NCBI GenBank assembly: GCA_930367215.1
Contig: OV884060.1
Span: forward strand, 10,124,001-10,188,000
DNA length: 64,000 nucleotides
Source: Pollenia angustigena
Lineage: Eukaryota; Arthropoda; Insecta; Diptera; Polleniidae
Reading direction: 5' to 3'
Shown: positions 1 through 11,356 of the stretch, piece after piece
Layout of the letters: the number at the start of each line of letters is the position of its first letter
How positions within the stretch are numbered: the stretch's first letter is position 1
Notes under the pieces: model-generated
The model's database searches: none
Told to the model about the DNA's origin: nothing
Seen by the model: the letters and a program-made list of their open reading frames with translations, nothing else
Translations under genes and position numbers: made by a program

Positions 1-479
1 TTAGAACTAAAGGGGCCAAACTAGATCATAAAGTACCACAGAACCATTAAACATTTAAAAGTGTCACAAATGGGTCAGTTGTGCCACATTTTGCATGACT
101 GTTACAAATGGACTAAACAGTAGCAGTGTTACCCTTTCAAAAAGTCACGGACTGTTGATCCGCCCTCGAATCTTAAGTCAAAACGATTTTATGATTTTAT
201 TTTTAAAATATCACATGAAAGCTATGGGTCATAAGATCGACAGAAAACCTTATAAAAGGTTGCCCACAAGAAGTAAAAGGGTTTGAATTAGAGGTGACCT
301 GTTAAACTCATGGCACGCGTAAATTACTAGTCATTGTATTATTGCAACATAAAATTTTCATGCGTGATCAGGCAATATTAGAATGCACCGCCTAATAAAC
401 TGGGCGTCTCAAAATTTTATTTTACTAAAACAGTAATATATCCCCACATTTTTGTTGCATATAAGAAATACTGTATAAC
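1..479. other. AT-rich DNA, nothing recognised
   Basis: No reading frame, repeat or motif here could be tied to a known family. The one ATG frame (95-286) is short, compositionally random and has no recognisable domain. Confidence 0.5.
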
Positions 480-1190
480 TCCCCCTGGGGGATGCAGTGA
501 ATCATCTTAAGGATCCTCAACATTTGGATTTTTGATCCTCCGGGGAAAACAGTTGCAGCCAATACCTGGAATTGGGATTACCTAGTTTAAATGGCAGGTT
601 TCTTGAGATCATAAGACCTCTGGAAGTCGTGGCTGACTGGAGATTTTATCAGGTACCATGGGAGTTAGGAGCCCCTGGTATTTCAGTATCAGATTGAATA
701 TTGGTTGAACACCGCAGGGGCTCTGTGAGAGATTCACTTTGTGTGACATTCAAAATGGGCTGATAAAGTGAAAGTAGTGGATACTTAGAAGTATTATGTA
801 GATAAAGAGTCATACTGGTTGCATGGTCTCACTAATCGGCGAAGACCTGGATTTTATGAGCGAAAGGTTGAGAGACCGAGAATGGTGAAGTCATGTGAGT
901 TGTGTTGCTGTTCTTGAAAACGATTTAGTAGCTGGTTAGTTGAGTGAAGGGCCAAAGCGGTTGGATATGACCAGCCTGTGGCGATGAACTTTGAAAATGG
1001 ACGAAAGGTTGATGTACCAAGGTTGGTGTTGGGTGTGCGTTGTTCGTTGTGATGAGACTTCATTTTGGAGTGAATAAAGAGTCAATGTGCAGTGGAGTGA
1101 GTTGTGATGTGGTGAGGCTTGGATATCAATATCCAGTCCATAGTGCTTAAGATCCACCATTAGATTAAGCCAAATTGGCGGTGCTTGTAA
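480..1190. other. GC-richer segment of unknown origin
   Basis: Base composition changes sharply from the surrounding AT-rich DNA to roughly balanced, with few homopolymers. The two longest frames are short and overlap on the - strand (854-1063, 936-1160), and neither resembles a known protein. It reads like part of a transcribed non-coding sequence or the untranslated part of a retrotransposon, but nothing in it proves that. The edges are approximate. Confidence 0.35.
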
Positions 1191-2540
1191 ATCTTTTCTA
1201 CATCAGTGTTAACAGGATAGATATCCATTTTTAAGGGAGCGAATCCACATTTCGGTAAATAACTTTTGCTAGTTTTTATTTTCAAACGGCTTAAAAGAAG
1301 GATATCGAGACAAAAATAGTTCTTTTCTTTTGAGTTATTCAGAGCGGGTGGACGGATAGATGATTAAATCGATTGATTATTACTAAAGGACTTAGAATAA
1401 AGATAAATGAATACTTCTTATTGTTACACATGGAAACACAAACTTAATATACCCTGACTCATCTCTTTCAATAAAAGAGGATATAAAAAATTTCAGGATA
1501 GAAAATTTAAAAAACACAATGACAATATTTTTTACTTTATAACACCAAACGGAAATTGTTAAAGACCAAAGAACGAAACAAAAATAAAATTGTCTTCAGT
1601 TGCATAATTTATTTTTGGTTTTTAAAGTTTAATTTTTATTTTTATTTATTTTCATAGTTGATTATGCCATAAAGTAATTAAATCCGTTCCTTTAAGTGCA
1701 AACAGGTTAACTGTAACCAAAATAAAAGTTCTTCCAACTCAAAGTGTTATTTGGCATAGAATTCCCAAAATATTAATGCCATTCACTTATTGTTGTCACC
1801 GTTTGCTCAGGACACGTTAAGAATTTACATTTTTATGTAATATTTATGTAAATTCCTTTTTAATTCCTTGTATAGGTGCAAGGCAGGATAAGTTTGTGTA
1901 AATGAGAGTCTTTCTGTTTGTGTGGGAATGTGTGTGAATATTCAGTTGAAATTTCATTTTATTAAGTTTTTAGTTGTTGTAGAATGCAATAATAATAATT
2001 CCCTTAATAACACTTGATTTTCTCGATTGTAAGAACAGTGGGACAAGTAAGTTAATTCATTATTTTCCTAATGAGCATAAAAACAGATCTTAATTCCTCT
2101 TTAGTTGTCAATAAAAATAGTTGTTAAAAAATTGTTAATTCAGCAAACTTGTTTAAGATTTGGAAATTTACAAATTAAACAAAAATTTAATTAATTTCCA
2201 TAAAATTAATTTAAGAAAAAAATCAGTCTAACAAATATTTTATCAAACTACTCATTTAACCCATTATTGGCCGCTACCATAAAACGCAGGAATTTTTTAA
2301 ATCCCTTGCAGAGAGGTGGTTTTGAGATTTTAATTAAGAATATTTTTGCTAAAATTTTTTCTCCCGATTTGTAGTTCTCTTTATATGGACTGGTCGAAAA
2401 ATCGACCAATGGCTGAAGACATAAAAAAAAAATATTTTATTTTTTTTATACAAAAATATTTCCTTAGGCTAAATTTATAAGAATTTATTAAAATTTTTTT
2501 TTTTGTATATCTTAATGGAAGTCTTTGTAAATGAGGCCAT
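1191..2540. other. AT-rich intergenic or intronic DNA
   Basis: Long A and T runs and short AT-rich words, with no open frame of useful length and no inverted repeat that could be paired with confidence. Confidence 0.5.
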
Positions 2541-2780
2541 CAGCGCAGAAGTGGTGAACCCCAGAGTACTTATTATGAGATAATGAGGAGTTACCACTAC
2601 TCTTGCACTATAGTACTTGCTTGTAACGGCCCGTGCAAAAACAATGTTTCTAGCGCCATCTGTTTTGGATACAAATAGTTGGCTTACTCGACAATTGCAC
2701 TGTAAAGAACAGTGCAAAGAACATATCTAACACCAGAACCGTAAACAAATTACATTGTTGGTTACACTACTTCTGCGCTG
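2541..2780. mobile_element. 240-bp MITE with CAGCGCAGAAGT ends
   Basis: The left end CAGCGCAGAAGTGGTG (2541-2556) is matched by CACTACTTCTGCGCTG at 2765-2780, a 16-bp terminal inverted repeat with one mismatch. The 240-bp size and lack of coding capacity suit a non-autonomous DNA transposon. No clear target duplication was seen at its edges, so the superfamily is open. The - strand frame across it (2475-2717) is chance. Confidence 0.7.
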
Positions 2781-3473
2781 GCAGCCTCAAATATATGTAT
2801 TCTTGCATGTAAATATACAAAGTATGTGCCTAATAATGGAGTTGATTATGTCGGATTAAGGAGTATGAGTAAAAAAGACTTACAATTTGTTTTTTTAAAC
2901 AAAAAATAAAAAAAATGATGTATAAAAATATTGAAAGAAATTAAATTTTAGAGTTTATTTGAGAACAAATTTTATCGGCATTTTCCTTAAAAAACAACCA
3001 CTGTCCCTGCTGTGTATTAAAGTTTCTGTTCTTTAATGCAGCAGTAAGTGCTGCTGCTGCTACTCGCTCATTGTTGTAATTGTAATTCCGTAGATTGTTG
3101 TTGATGTCGTTGTTGTAAAAGCAAAAAAAGTATCTGAATCAAATCTTTATCAACCCACCTTTATGTCTTTTAAGTGGTTATTGGTGAGTGTTTTTGTGTT
3201 GTTGTAGTTGGTTTAACATTTTCGGTTTGTATTGTCGGTTACTGGCGTTACACTGTCATCTGAGGCGTCTCTTCCGAATTGTAAATAAGTATTTTTTGTG
3301 TTGTTTGTGAAATTTTTTAAAACCATAAAAAATTTATATTTTCAGTAAAGTCAATTAAATTTTTTAACTTGTTTTAATGTTATTGGCGATTTTAAAAGAA
3401 AGTTTTGGAGATTTGAAACAAAAGGAGTGAAACCCGTGGGAAAACGCTTTAAGTCCTTAACATTTTGCTTTAT
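2781..3473. other. AT-rich DNA, nothing recognised
   Basis: Contains a short GCTGCTGCTGCT run near 3050 and TTGTTG-rich stretches typical of fly non-coding DNA. No gene signal was seen. Confidence 0.45.
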
Positions 3474-3687
3474 AATTCAAGCAGAGCCGCGAATAACGTT
3501 GTAAAAGCCACTTTTTGCAAAAACTGTTCTTTTGCAGATAACCGTTAACATTACTCTCGTACACTGTTTAAACCTCAAATCACCCAAAATTATGCACCTT
3601 AAAGCCTTTAAAAAGGGCATACAAAGAGTCAGCTAGTGGAAGAACGTTGTAAGCTACTTAAAAATGATACAAAGTAAATGGTTTTAA

Positions 3688-4598
3688 AGGCTGTAGGAAA
3701 TATCGCCCAAAGAAAAATGGCCAAAAAAAAAAAATGAAAAATCGCCCAAATGAAGAATCGCCCAAGCGAACATGAAAAATGACCCAAAAAGGTAAATATG
3801 AAATTTTGCCCAAAAAAAACGAAAAAGGGCCCAAAAAGAAAATGAAAAATGACCCAAAAAGCAAAAACGAATTTTTCCCAAAAAAAAAAAAAAAAAATAA
3901 ATTACTCAATTTGCAAAAAAGTGTTTATTATTCATATAAATTTAGGTGACATGTCATAACGTCCAGTGTCGTAGTGTCCTTGGACACTTTTAAAGTGTCA
4001 TAATGTCCTTCGAAGACGAGGACGAGGACGTTATTACACTTTGCAACGTCCGCAACTTAACTTATAATCAAAAATGTGTAAATTTTTTTTTAAAATACCG
4101 TTAAAATTTCAAGTGATTTTTTTAAAGATACTTATTTAACCATAATATGGTTGTCGGTGACAATGATTTGGTTAAATTAAACATAATATGGATAAAATAT
4201 TTTTATAGATTTTACTCCGGGTGTATATATTAAATATATATATCCAAAATAAGGATTTCATCTTCTATGGTATAACAAATACTGGCTTCGCTAACTAAAG
4301 CTTCTCTGTATAGCCGGCCTTCGGCCGGGCGCAAGGATTTTCCCCTCTATGGTATAACAAAGACCGGCTTCGCTAACTAAAGCTTCTCTGTATAGCCGGC
4401 CTTCGGCCGGGCGCAAGGATTTTCTCCTTTATGGAGAAAAAAACGAAAAATCACCCAACAATAACGATAAATAGCCCAAAAATTTTGGGCCATTTTTCAT
4501 ATGAAATCAGGCCCAATTTTACATGCAATTTTTTTGGGCGATTTTTCATTTATTTTTTTGGGCGATTTTTCTTTGGGCGATATTTCCTACAGCCGGTT
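3688..4598. mobile_element. Foldback-like element with GGGCGATTTTTCAT word arms
   Basis: The left end GGCTGTAGGAAATATCGCCC (near 3687) is mirrored by GGGCGATATTTCCTACAGCC (near 4576-4595). Both arms consist of degenerate copies of a word of about 18-20 bp, TTTTTTGGGCGATTTTTCAT, running as its reverse complement on the left (3700-3893) and mostly forward on the right (4480-4595). Between the arms lie a GTGTCATAATGTCC-type word patch (3945-4065), a fragment related to the MITE at 10525 (about 4080-4230) and two copies of the CCGGCCGAAGGCCGG minisatellite. Frames across the arms give repetitive Phe/Gly-rich peptides that are by-products of the repeat. The organisation is Foldback-like, but I know of no family with this word. 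Confidence 0.65.
4251..4434 (-). repeat. CCGGCCGAAGGCCGG minisatellite, about 2.2 units
   Basis: Two tandem units of about 82 bp in the orientation opposite to the copies at 41431-41676. Each carries the palindromic core CCGGCCTTCGGCCGG with the flanks CTTCGCTAACTAAAGC and GCGCAAGGATTTT. The same unit appears only here and at 41.4-42.3 kb, each time beside foldback-like word arms. Confidence 0.85.
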
Positions 4599-4921
4599 TT
4601 AAACGTGGAATAACGTTTTAAAAGCCATCAGTCATGAAGCTTTGTGTAGTGTAGTGGAAGAACGTTTTAAATGACATCGTGATTGTGGATGTGAAACGGT
4701 TTTCCACTAAAAATAGTTATAAACTCTAAATTTGCATGTAATTTAAGTTTTAAATTTGTTGATATTTTGCATAAAAATTTTTATTATCATTATTTTTAAT
4801 AATCTAAAAAAAAAAAAAAAATAAAAAATTAATAATCTTGCCTGTTAAAAACGTTTTTTTTGCTCTCCTGAAAAAAAATTATTTTGTAACTTAAACCGTT
4901 ATTCGCGGCTGTGCTTCAATT

Positions 4922-5205
4922 GTTGACAGCAAATAGTTAATTATGAATTTTTGTTTATTTACAATGCTTTTTTGTAGTTTTCTTTAAAACATGTTCAAGT
5001 GTTTTTTCTGTAAATTTTTGATTAAGCAAATAAATACTATTTTCATTTGTATTTTTTTTATGCAAATGATGCTTATTTTCGGGCAAGAAAATAAAAAAGA
5101 TTAAAAAAATAAGGAGTTGATAATTTTTTAGTACAGGGGAAAAAATCTTAGTAAAACTTATTATTCTTAAACATTAAAAATTAAGTTTTAATTAAAATTT
5201 TGAAT

Positions 5206-5262
<57 letters not shown>

Positions 5263-5296
5263 GCCATGTTCATAATTATAGGTACACTTTTATATA
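4922..5296. repeat. AT-rich spacer with (TA)n microsatellite
   Basis: A pure TA dinucleotide run of about 52 bp occupies roughly 5208-5259. The rest is AT-rich filler with no gene signal. Confidence 0.8.
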
Positions 5297-6048
5297 CACT
5301 GATAGCAAAATGCATCTTAATATTGATGATGCTCTAATATCAGAATTGTGACATCAATGTTATTACAAATGGTATCAATGATGCAAAAAGTAACATCAAT
5401 CCAATGACTAACGTCTTCGTACAATTTTGTCATTTTTTTTGTGTCATATATTTTATGACAATAGTGACATCAATTCGATGCCACATTTTGTATATTATTA
5501 ACATTATTTTCATGATTACAATGTATTATAAGAAGCAAAAATTCCTATATTCTATTTTTTAAATTATTTAGTTAAAACATCAAATTTTTAAAGTAGAATG
5601 ATTACGAAAACCATATGGGGCATGGTTTACAGCTCAACTCTCAATAATAAGACACCATTATTGAGAGTTGAGCTGTAAACAAAGGTCGTAATTTAACAAA
5701 CGTGAAACAAACATATTTAACGGGTAAGTAAATAATAATATTCTTTCACTTTGGCTAAAGTCGATTCCAATGACTTTGACTAAATGACAAACTGTCATTA
5801 AATTGATGCTAATGTCTTTTCTCCGATATTACTGCGTCATCGCACTGAGGGCGTGTTCGTCATTTCTGTAATGCCGATGTGTCATCCCATTGATGACATA
5901 ATTTCATTCTTTATGATGACACTTTGGCCAAGTGATGTTAAGGTTGACATCACCATAATGAAAAGTGTCATGGGGTCAAAAACGAAGACACTTGTCGTAG
6001 TGCTGATGTCAAAATACAACAGCTATATGACGCCTTTTCTATCAGTGT
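5297..6048. mobile_element. Inverted-repeat element built of GTGACATCAAT words
   Basis: CACTGATAG at 5297 is mirrored by CTATCAGTG ending near 6048. The left end is preceded by TA, but the right flank reads TC, so a TA duplication is only partial. The interior repeats GTGACATCAAT/ATTGATGTCAC-like words in both orientations from about 5330 to 6030, and a perfect 24-bp-arm palindrome sits in its middle. The + frame at 5853-6059 is a by-product. Confidence 0.6.
5625..5680. repeat. Perfect 24-bp-arm palindrome, 8-nt loop
   Basis: Positions 5625-5648 are the exact reverse complement of 5657-5680 around the loop AAGACACC. The arms begin GTTTACAGCTCAACTCTC. The sequence just upstream (AGAATGATTACGAAAACCATA) resembles sequence near 53375 and 56420, so this may belong to its own repeat family. 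Confidence 0.9.
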
Positions 6049-7474
6049 CTTTAAAATAAAATTGAATTTGAAAAACAAAAAATAGCATATTGAGGATAAA
6101 TTGGAAAACTTTTTATTTATTTTTTTTTTGAATAAGAGATTTGTTTTAAATTTATTGAATAAATTAAAAATGACTTGTAAAAAATAAGTTTTTTATGGCT
6201 CACCGATTTTTTTTTTGTAAAACTAGTGATTTTCGAGTCTTAAGTGATGTAAATAGTTTTGAAGATTTAACAATGCTTAAAAGCGATTTTTATCTCCATT
6301 TAAGCAAGTGAAACTGGGCATTTTTTTTATTAAAGTTTTTTTTTTGGATTTTGAGACTTTATTTCAGTACTAGCGATTTATCAATACGCAAAGAATTTTT
6401 ACTTATTTTAAGAAGACTTTGTAAATTTCTGTTTTTTTCAAATATTGGTAATTTTTTAAACGTTAAAATCATAAACGCGTTTTCATTATTTAAGAGATTT
6501 TTTACTAATCATTGTTAATTTATTTTTTTAACCTTTTTTAATGGGAAGAATAAACGGAAAGAATTTACTAAGTAAAGCTTGAACCAAGAAAATTCTGCAC
6601 GATTCTCGTCCACCCACAAATCACTTATTCTTAATATTGGCATTTCCGTCAAAAGTTACACCATGACCGAAAATTAAAAAGTTATTAAAAGCTGATAATT
6701 TTACGATATTGTTATAGAGAAATATTTAGATTTTACTAATTTTATAAATTTACTCATAAATTTTTTCACTTAGATGAACAATCAGACTGCAAAGTTATGC
6801 AAACGTAATTTCTTATATGTGAGAATGTTTTATTGTATGTTTTCTTTAATATTTATCTTTCTTTAAACAGGTGATATTTGATAAAAATTATTAAAAAAAA
6901 AATTTCTTACATGGTCTGTAATCTAAGGAAGAGTTCAAAAAGAAATATGTTATTTGGATTTACGGTAAATTTTTATTTTATTTTGATCATTATTCAGTTA
7001 AATTATTACGGAAAAAAAATTCACGTTTGAAATGTCATGTATCAACCCAAATTTTGGCTTAAAAAAAAACACAGAAGATTTTGGAATCAAACCAAGCCAT
7101 TTTAATGTTACATTGCTACATAAAATTCTGAAAGTAGTTTGACTTTAGTCAGGTTGTGCCAGGTTTCGCTGAATTACGCCTTTTTATACATGTTTTTTCA
7201 CGTTCGAACCGCTACTTATTTTGCCATTATCTTTGACCTAGAATCGCGTCCTCCATAAACTTTAGCAGAGATAGCGCTTTCTTAGTGCAATAATTTAAGG
7301 GTTAAGAAAACGCAAAAATATTTTTTGCTTAAAATGTTATTGCATTTTTGATGCGTACGACTGTCACGTTCAACACTTTGGAATTCTTCATATATTTATT
7401 TATTTAATAAGAGTTACAAATACAATTACAAATTATATTCTAACTTAATTAACCGAGCAATAGTAACGTAGACC
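6049..7474. other. AT-rich DNA, nothing recognised
   Basis: Long T and A runs and no open frame above chance length. No inverted repeat or tandem array stood out. Confidence 0.5.
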
Positions 7475-7578
7475 ATCAGCTCGTTGTAGTGAAACAGACT
7501 AGAGTCTCTGGCGGTAATCGAACCCGATACCCCCGCACTGATAGACTAGCTCACTACCAACTAGTCTACCGGTTACCC
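7475..7578 (-). repeat. tRNA-derived SINE head
   Basis: On the - strand this reads as a tRNA-like sequence with the A box TAGACTAGTTGG (one mismatch to the Pol III consensus) and the B box GGTTCGATTAC. It is followed by CGCCAGAGACTCTAGTCTG and CACTACAACGAGC. A partial relative with the same tail lies at 40838-40895. There is no matching acceptor stem, so it is a SINE or tRNA-like repeat and not a working tRNA gene. Confidence 0.6.
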
Positions 7579-8270
7579 ATTCTTAATATATGTGTGGTTG
7601 GGTTTAAACAAAATGTTTCTTTATTTAGGAAAATTTTACTTAATGTGAGCGGCTTTGTTTGTTTACGCTGCTGGCAACTCAACTTCAGTTATGCTGCCAT
7701 CCGTAATCGACCCATAAGTTAAATAAGCATTTCGATTTTACATTTTTGGCTAAAAAAAATTTTGGTGCTTTTGCAATTTTTTTTTTACAAAATAAGCGAT
7801 TGTATTCGAAAAAATGGTATTTTTTGAATAAAAGTGATTTTTTAAAATTTTTTAATTGATTTTGACAATTGTTAATTTTTTTATAAACAATTTACCAATA
7901 TTTCTCCTTTAGCGTATTCTTCTTACGCCACTTATACAAGAAACCTACACAATTTTCTAAAATTAACATTAAACAATAAAGACATTTCTGCACATTTTCA
8001 CAAATGAAATACAAATGTAAAATGTCCTTAAAAGGAAAACAAAAAAAAAAAAAAAAAAAAAATGCTCCACTAGAAAATATCAAGAAATTTACAAGAGTTA
8101 TAAACGAAAAAGGGAGCAAAAACACAATTGCCAACATATAAAAAACTTTAGTGATTAACTCAGCACTCAAACAAACACACACACTAATACACATCTAACA
8201 TTTGTTGTATGACTTTTTTTCAACACATGAATATTATCTTAACACGCATTTACATGGAAAATAAATTACG
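7579..8270. other. AT-rich DNA with poly-A run
   Basis: The - strand frame 7892-8194 is 100 codons of low-complexity Phe-rich sequence produced by a 23-base A run near 8041. I do not regard it as a gene. Confidence 0.5.
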
Positions 8271-8330
8271 ATTTTATATTCGGCCAGGCCGAATTTTTGA
8301 TACCCTCTACTAGGGATCCGAATAGTACTT
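8271..8330. repeat. Left-end motif of the TATACCC dispersed repeat
   Basis: TATATTCGGCCAGGCCGAAT followed by TTGATACCCTCTACT matches the left-end sequence seen at 52741 and 55905 (TATTCGGCNGTGCCGAA then TATACCC). A candidate matching right end lies at 11724-11762. Confidence 0.5.
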
Positions 8331-9284
8331 AATTAGATTAAAAACAACTTATCTCTACACTGAATTTATGAATCATAATGGACAAATTTAAATGATGAAA
8401 AATTTGGCTGTAAAATATTCTAAAATTCGGAACGATTTAGTAAAGGGACCGTTAATAATTATTTTTTTAATTTTTAGAAAAAAAAAGCAGCAGCAAGAAA
8501 ATTTTAATGCAATACCTGCTATCAACCACATTAATTTTATAAACTTAATACCAATGTATGCATATTAAACGAAGTTGCTTCACCGAAAAAGAAAAAGGGC
8601 GTAACAATACTTTTTATTTATTTTTTAATTTTATAGGGCCATGTTATTTAGTCTAGTGCATCATAATCAGTCAAAACCTCGATTTAAAATTTGTTTTTTG
8701 TTGCGCCCTTTTGCATTTTAAGTGACGATATGTACCCATTTATATACTGTGTGACAAATTTTCTTTAAAGTACTTTAATTCTTTATTAATGTCTTAATTT
8801 TATCTTCAGAATACAGTCCAAATTATGTCGAACGTGACCATCGTACACATTTAAAATAAAAAAAAAAGTCAAAATAAAACGTATATTTATTTTGGCAATA
8901 GATTCAAGTTATAGCTTTTAATTAGCCCTATAATTGGTGCTATTGTTCATTTCGATAAATTGTTTCGTTTTCAAGAAAACTGCAAAAAACAAGGCATTTG
9001 CACGTGACGAAAACAGAAGTGTTTTTTGAGGCCATTTTTTCGAATGCCGATTTCAGCGAAACCTGAGGCAATATTTGAATGCAAAAAATTGTAGAATGTT
9101 ATGCACTCATATCTCTTAAATATGGCTGTCATTTTAAATAAAAATAATCTATACTTTTTGTTTTATTTAGCTTTAATCGCTGTCGCACGTGATCTGTCGC
9201 ACATGACATTTTTTTCCATCATGATATATGTATACATATGTATGTTGATTAGACCGGGTCGACCTCCATACAAAAAAAAGAGTT
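8331..9284. other. AT-rich repeat-like DNA with GTCGCACATGACAT words
   Basis: No gene was seen. TGTCGCACATGACAT-like words recur near 8825, 9000, 9180-9210 and again at 10085, suggesting a decayed word-array element. The + frame 9101-9307 spans two of these words and has no recognisable domain. Confidence 0.35.
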
Positions 9285-9893
9285 GTGCCAGTCACCCCCT
9301 AGAATGAAAGATATGTCAATGAAGTTTCTAAAACAGGAAACATTTTTTTTGCCACGCCCCAAAATACAGCCCTTTTGTTTTTTATATTTAGCGCTGCCAT
9401 TTAAAGTCTGATCTCATCATATTGCATATCATTTTTCATGGCTTGATAGTGGCTTCATTTTTGTCTTTAGTGACTTTTTAATCCGACCTCAAATTCTGAG
9501 CGCCACTTATGCCATCTCGGATCCTTCCCCCAAATGTCCAATTTTTTTACGTGCCAAGAAAGTCCTTCTAAAACTACGTATGTATAGATTTTAATTTGCC
9601 CACTTTTATTACACGCCTACAAATTAAGCCCCTTTTTTCTTTTTCACACACATACTACATTAAATCAGGTAGAAGCCAATACAAGCAATAATATTTTCAT
9701 CAGTCACGCCCTAAAATAAAAGGTATATTTATTAAGTTTGAAAAACTTTAAAAAAATTGTTTTTGCCACGCCCTAAATTACAGCCCTTTTTGTTTTATAT
9801 ACATATATAGCATCGTCATTTAAAGTCTAATCTCATCGTATCGTACATCATTGTTAATGGCTAGAATATGGCTTTATTTTTGAATTTAGTGCT
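9285..9893 (+). repeat. Diverged direct duplication, about 195 bp each
   Basis: Positions about 9285-9480 and 9697-9893 share the same order of landmarks: CAGTCACNCCCTA, TTTTGCCACGCCC, TACAGCCCTTTT, CATTTAAAGTCTNATCTCATC and ATGGCTN(2-4)ATNNTGGCTT. They are clearly homologous but diverged, with about 215 bp of unrelated sequence between. Confidence 0.65.
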
Positions 9894-10524
9894 TTTTTTG
9901 CTTATCTAGATTTAAATGATTGAAATGTATATATTAACATAAATAAATCATTTACATCCAAGATCACAAATCTTGCTATTTTACAGAAATTTTTTTTATT
10001 TTAATATTATAAAAAATCTGTTTGGCCTGGTAATTTGATGAGCTTTCTATTTTTACTTTCGACGCATTGATAGAAAATTATGTTTTTCAATGTCGCACAT
10101 GACATCGAAATATGAGATAATACAAAGAAAAAAATAACAGTTATTTGCAATCGCATAGTTTCTTGTGTATTCTATTTTGACTCTTTGTACCTTCCGAAAG
10201 GTACAAAGATTGTTTTTGATTGTTTTCCTGTTAAAATATGATAAAACAAAGTCTTTTCAAGAATTTATAATTTTTTTGTTGCGGTGGACCTTTCGGTGGA
10301 AATGCCCATATAAAATATAAAATTAAAAATAATAAAGACTGGAATTCAGAAGAAAATATATAAGAAGGCAATCTTTTAACATACCGAAAACGATGTTGTC
10401 GATTTAAAATGTTTTCTAAAACAAGTTCCAACGTACCTGTATGTTTTTTATTAAAAGTTTAAAAATTCTTACGATCCCTGATTTTATACGATTTTGTATC
10501 ATAATTTCCAGTCATACACGCAGA
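9894..10524. other. AT-rich DNA, nothing recognised
   Basis: The GTCGCACATGACATCGAAAT stretch near 10085 belongs with the word family to the left. The - strand frame 10231-10431 has no recognisable features. Confidence 0.4.
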
Positions 10525-10620
10525 GAAAAAACATGTTTAAATATGGTCACCTCCAACAAAACTATTTAAAAAAAAAAAAGTTTAAACATATTACGTTTAA
10601 TTTAAACATATTATTGTCAC

Positions 10621-11356
10621 TGGGGATGAAACGATACCTCTAAGGTATCGATACTTTTACTCGATGTGGTATCGCTCGTAAAGTATCGATCGGTTTAAAA
10701 ACGTTCTTATTAGTGTTTTAGTACAACAACCTTTTAGTTACCTTTTATTCCAGAAATCAACAATTTCACTATGAATTTATTTTAAATGTAAATATGTATT
10801 TTCTTTTTAAATTGATAAATATATAATAAAGGATGGTAAAACCATAATCCACTTATTGTGAGTCACCTTGCCGTCAAGGCTTTTGCGCAACTTAAATTGA
10901 CCTTTCTTTGTTTCAGTATTTAACAGCTTCTATCATTTAGAGGTACACAATTGAGCAGCGCGTTAAGATTGTTAAAGCCTTTTACGAAAATGGGCGTTCA
11001 ATCAAAATGCATTTCATGCACATCGTGATGATGTTTCCACAATCGGGAGAATTGTGCCCAAATTTCAGCAAACCGGGTCTATAGGAAATGGGAAAACATA
11101 TGTGCATGCTTGCCTAGTTAGGACTTCTTCGAAAATGAGGTCTGCCGTAAATGGTGTTCGCTATCGCGAGATGATAACGGACTTCCTATTGCCAGAAATT
11201 GAGGAAATGCACCTAGACGATATGTGGTTTATACCGAGTATTTTTTTACCGATACTACTTGGTACTCGGTTGCTAAGTATCGATTACAAAAATACTTGTT
11301 ACTTATATAAAAGTATCGAATATGTACTTGTATTTACTCGTATCGTTTCATCCCTA
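10621..11356. mobile_element. Non-autonomous hAT element, 8-bp target duplication ATTGTCAC
   Basis: The element starts TGGGGATGAAACGATAC and ends GTATCGTTTCATCCCTA, a 17-bp terminal inverted repeat with one mismatch. It is flanked on both sides by ATTGTCAC (10613-10620 and 11357-11364). Eight-base duplications are the hallmark of hAT transposons. Subterminal TATCGATAC words occur near both ends, as is usual for hAT. The related fragment at 4150-4175 carries ATTGTCACCGACAACCATAT on the - strand without the insertion, an empty site. The element holds a relic of a mariner transposase. Confidence 0.85.
10830..11235 (+). pseudogene. Internally deleted DD41D mariner transposase relic
   Basis: Short patches match the mariner copies at 36193 and 58170: the start around GAGGTACACAATTGAGCAGC (10941), TTTACGAAAATGGGCGTTC (10981), then after a large deletion GTAAATGGTGTTCGCTATCG (11147) up to GATATGTGGTTT (11219-11230). 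The catalytic core between the first two aspartates is missing and the 3' end stops abruptly at the hAT subterminal sequence. The left inverted repeat is only weakly recognisable at AAGGATGGTAAAA (10829). This was captured by, or inserted into, the surrounding hAT element and cannot encode a transposase. Confidence 0.75.

Larger units (their letters stand above)
3474..4921. mobile_element. Outer inverted-repeat element with AGCCGCGAATAACG ends
   Basis: AGCCGCGAATAACG near 3484 is repeated in reverse orientation as CGTTATTCGCGGCT near 4898-4911. The match extends outward through AATTnAAGCA on both sides, giving about 27 bp of imperfect terminal inverted repeat. AACGTTNTAA words recur inside both arms (3497, 3645, 4612, 4662). 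The middle is occupied by the separate foldback-like element at 3688-4598. No target duplication was resolved. Confidence 0.6.

Noticed and set aside
3658..3909. Phe/Gly-rich - strand frames at 3658-3909 and the + frame at 4431-4613
   Set aside because: Both translate the GGGCGATTTTTCAT words of the foldback-like arms, which explains why they share a similar ending.
5625..5680. microRNA precursor
   Set aside because: The stem is perfectly paired, very short for a precursor and embedded in a mobile-element-like region. Nothing indicates Drosha/Dicer processing.
7475..7578. Functional tRNA gene
   Set aside because: A and B boxes are present, but acceptor and anticodon stems do not pair and a second copy shares the non-tRNA tail. 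It is a SINE-like repeat.
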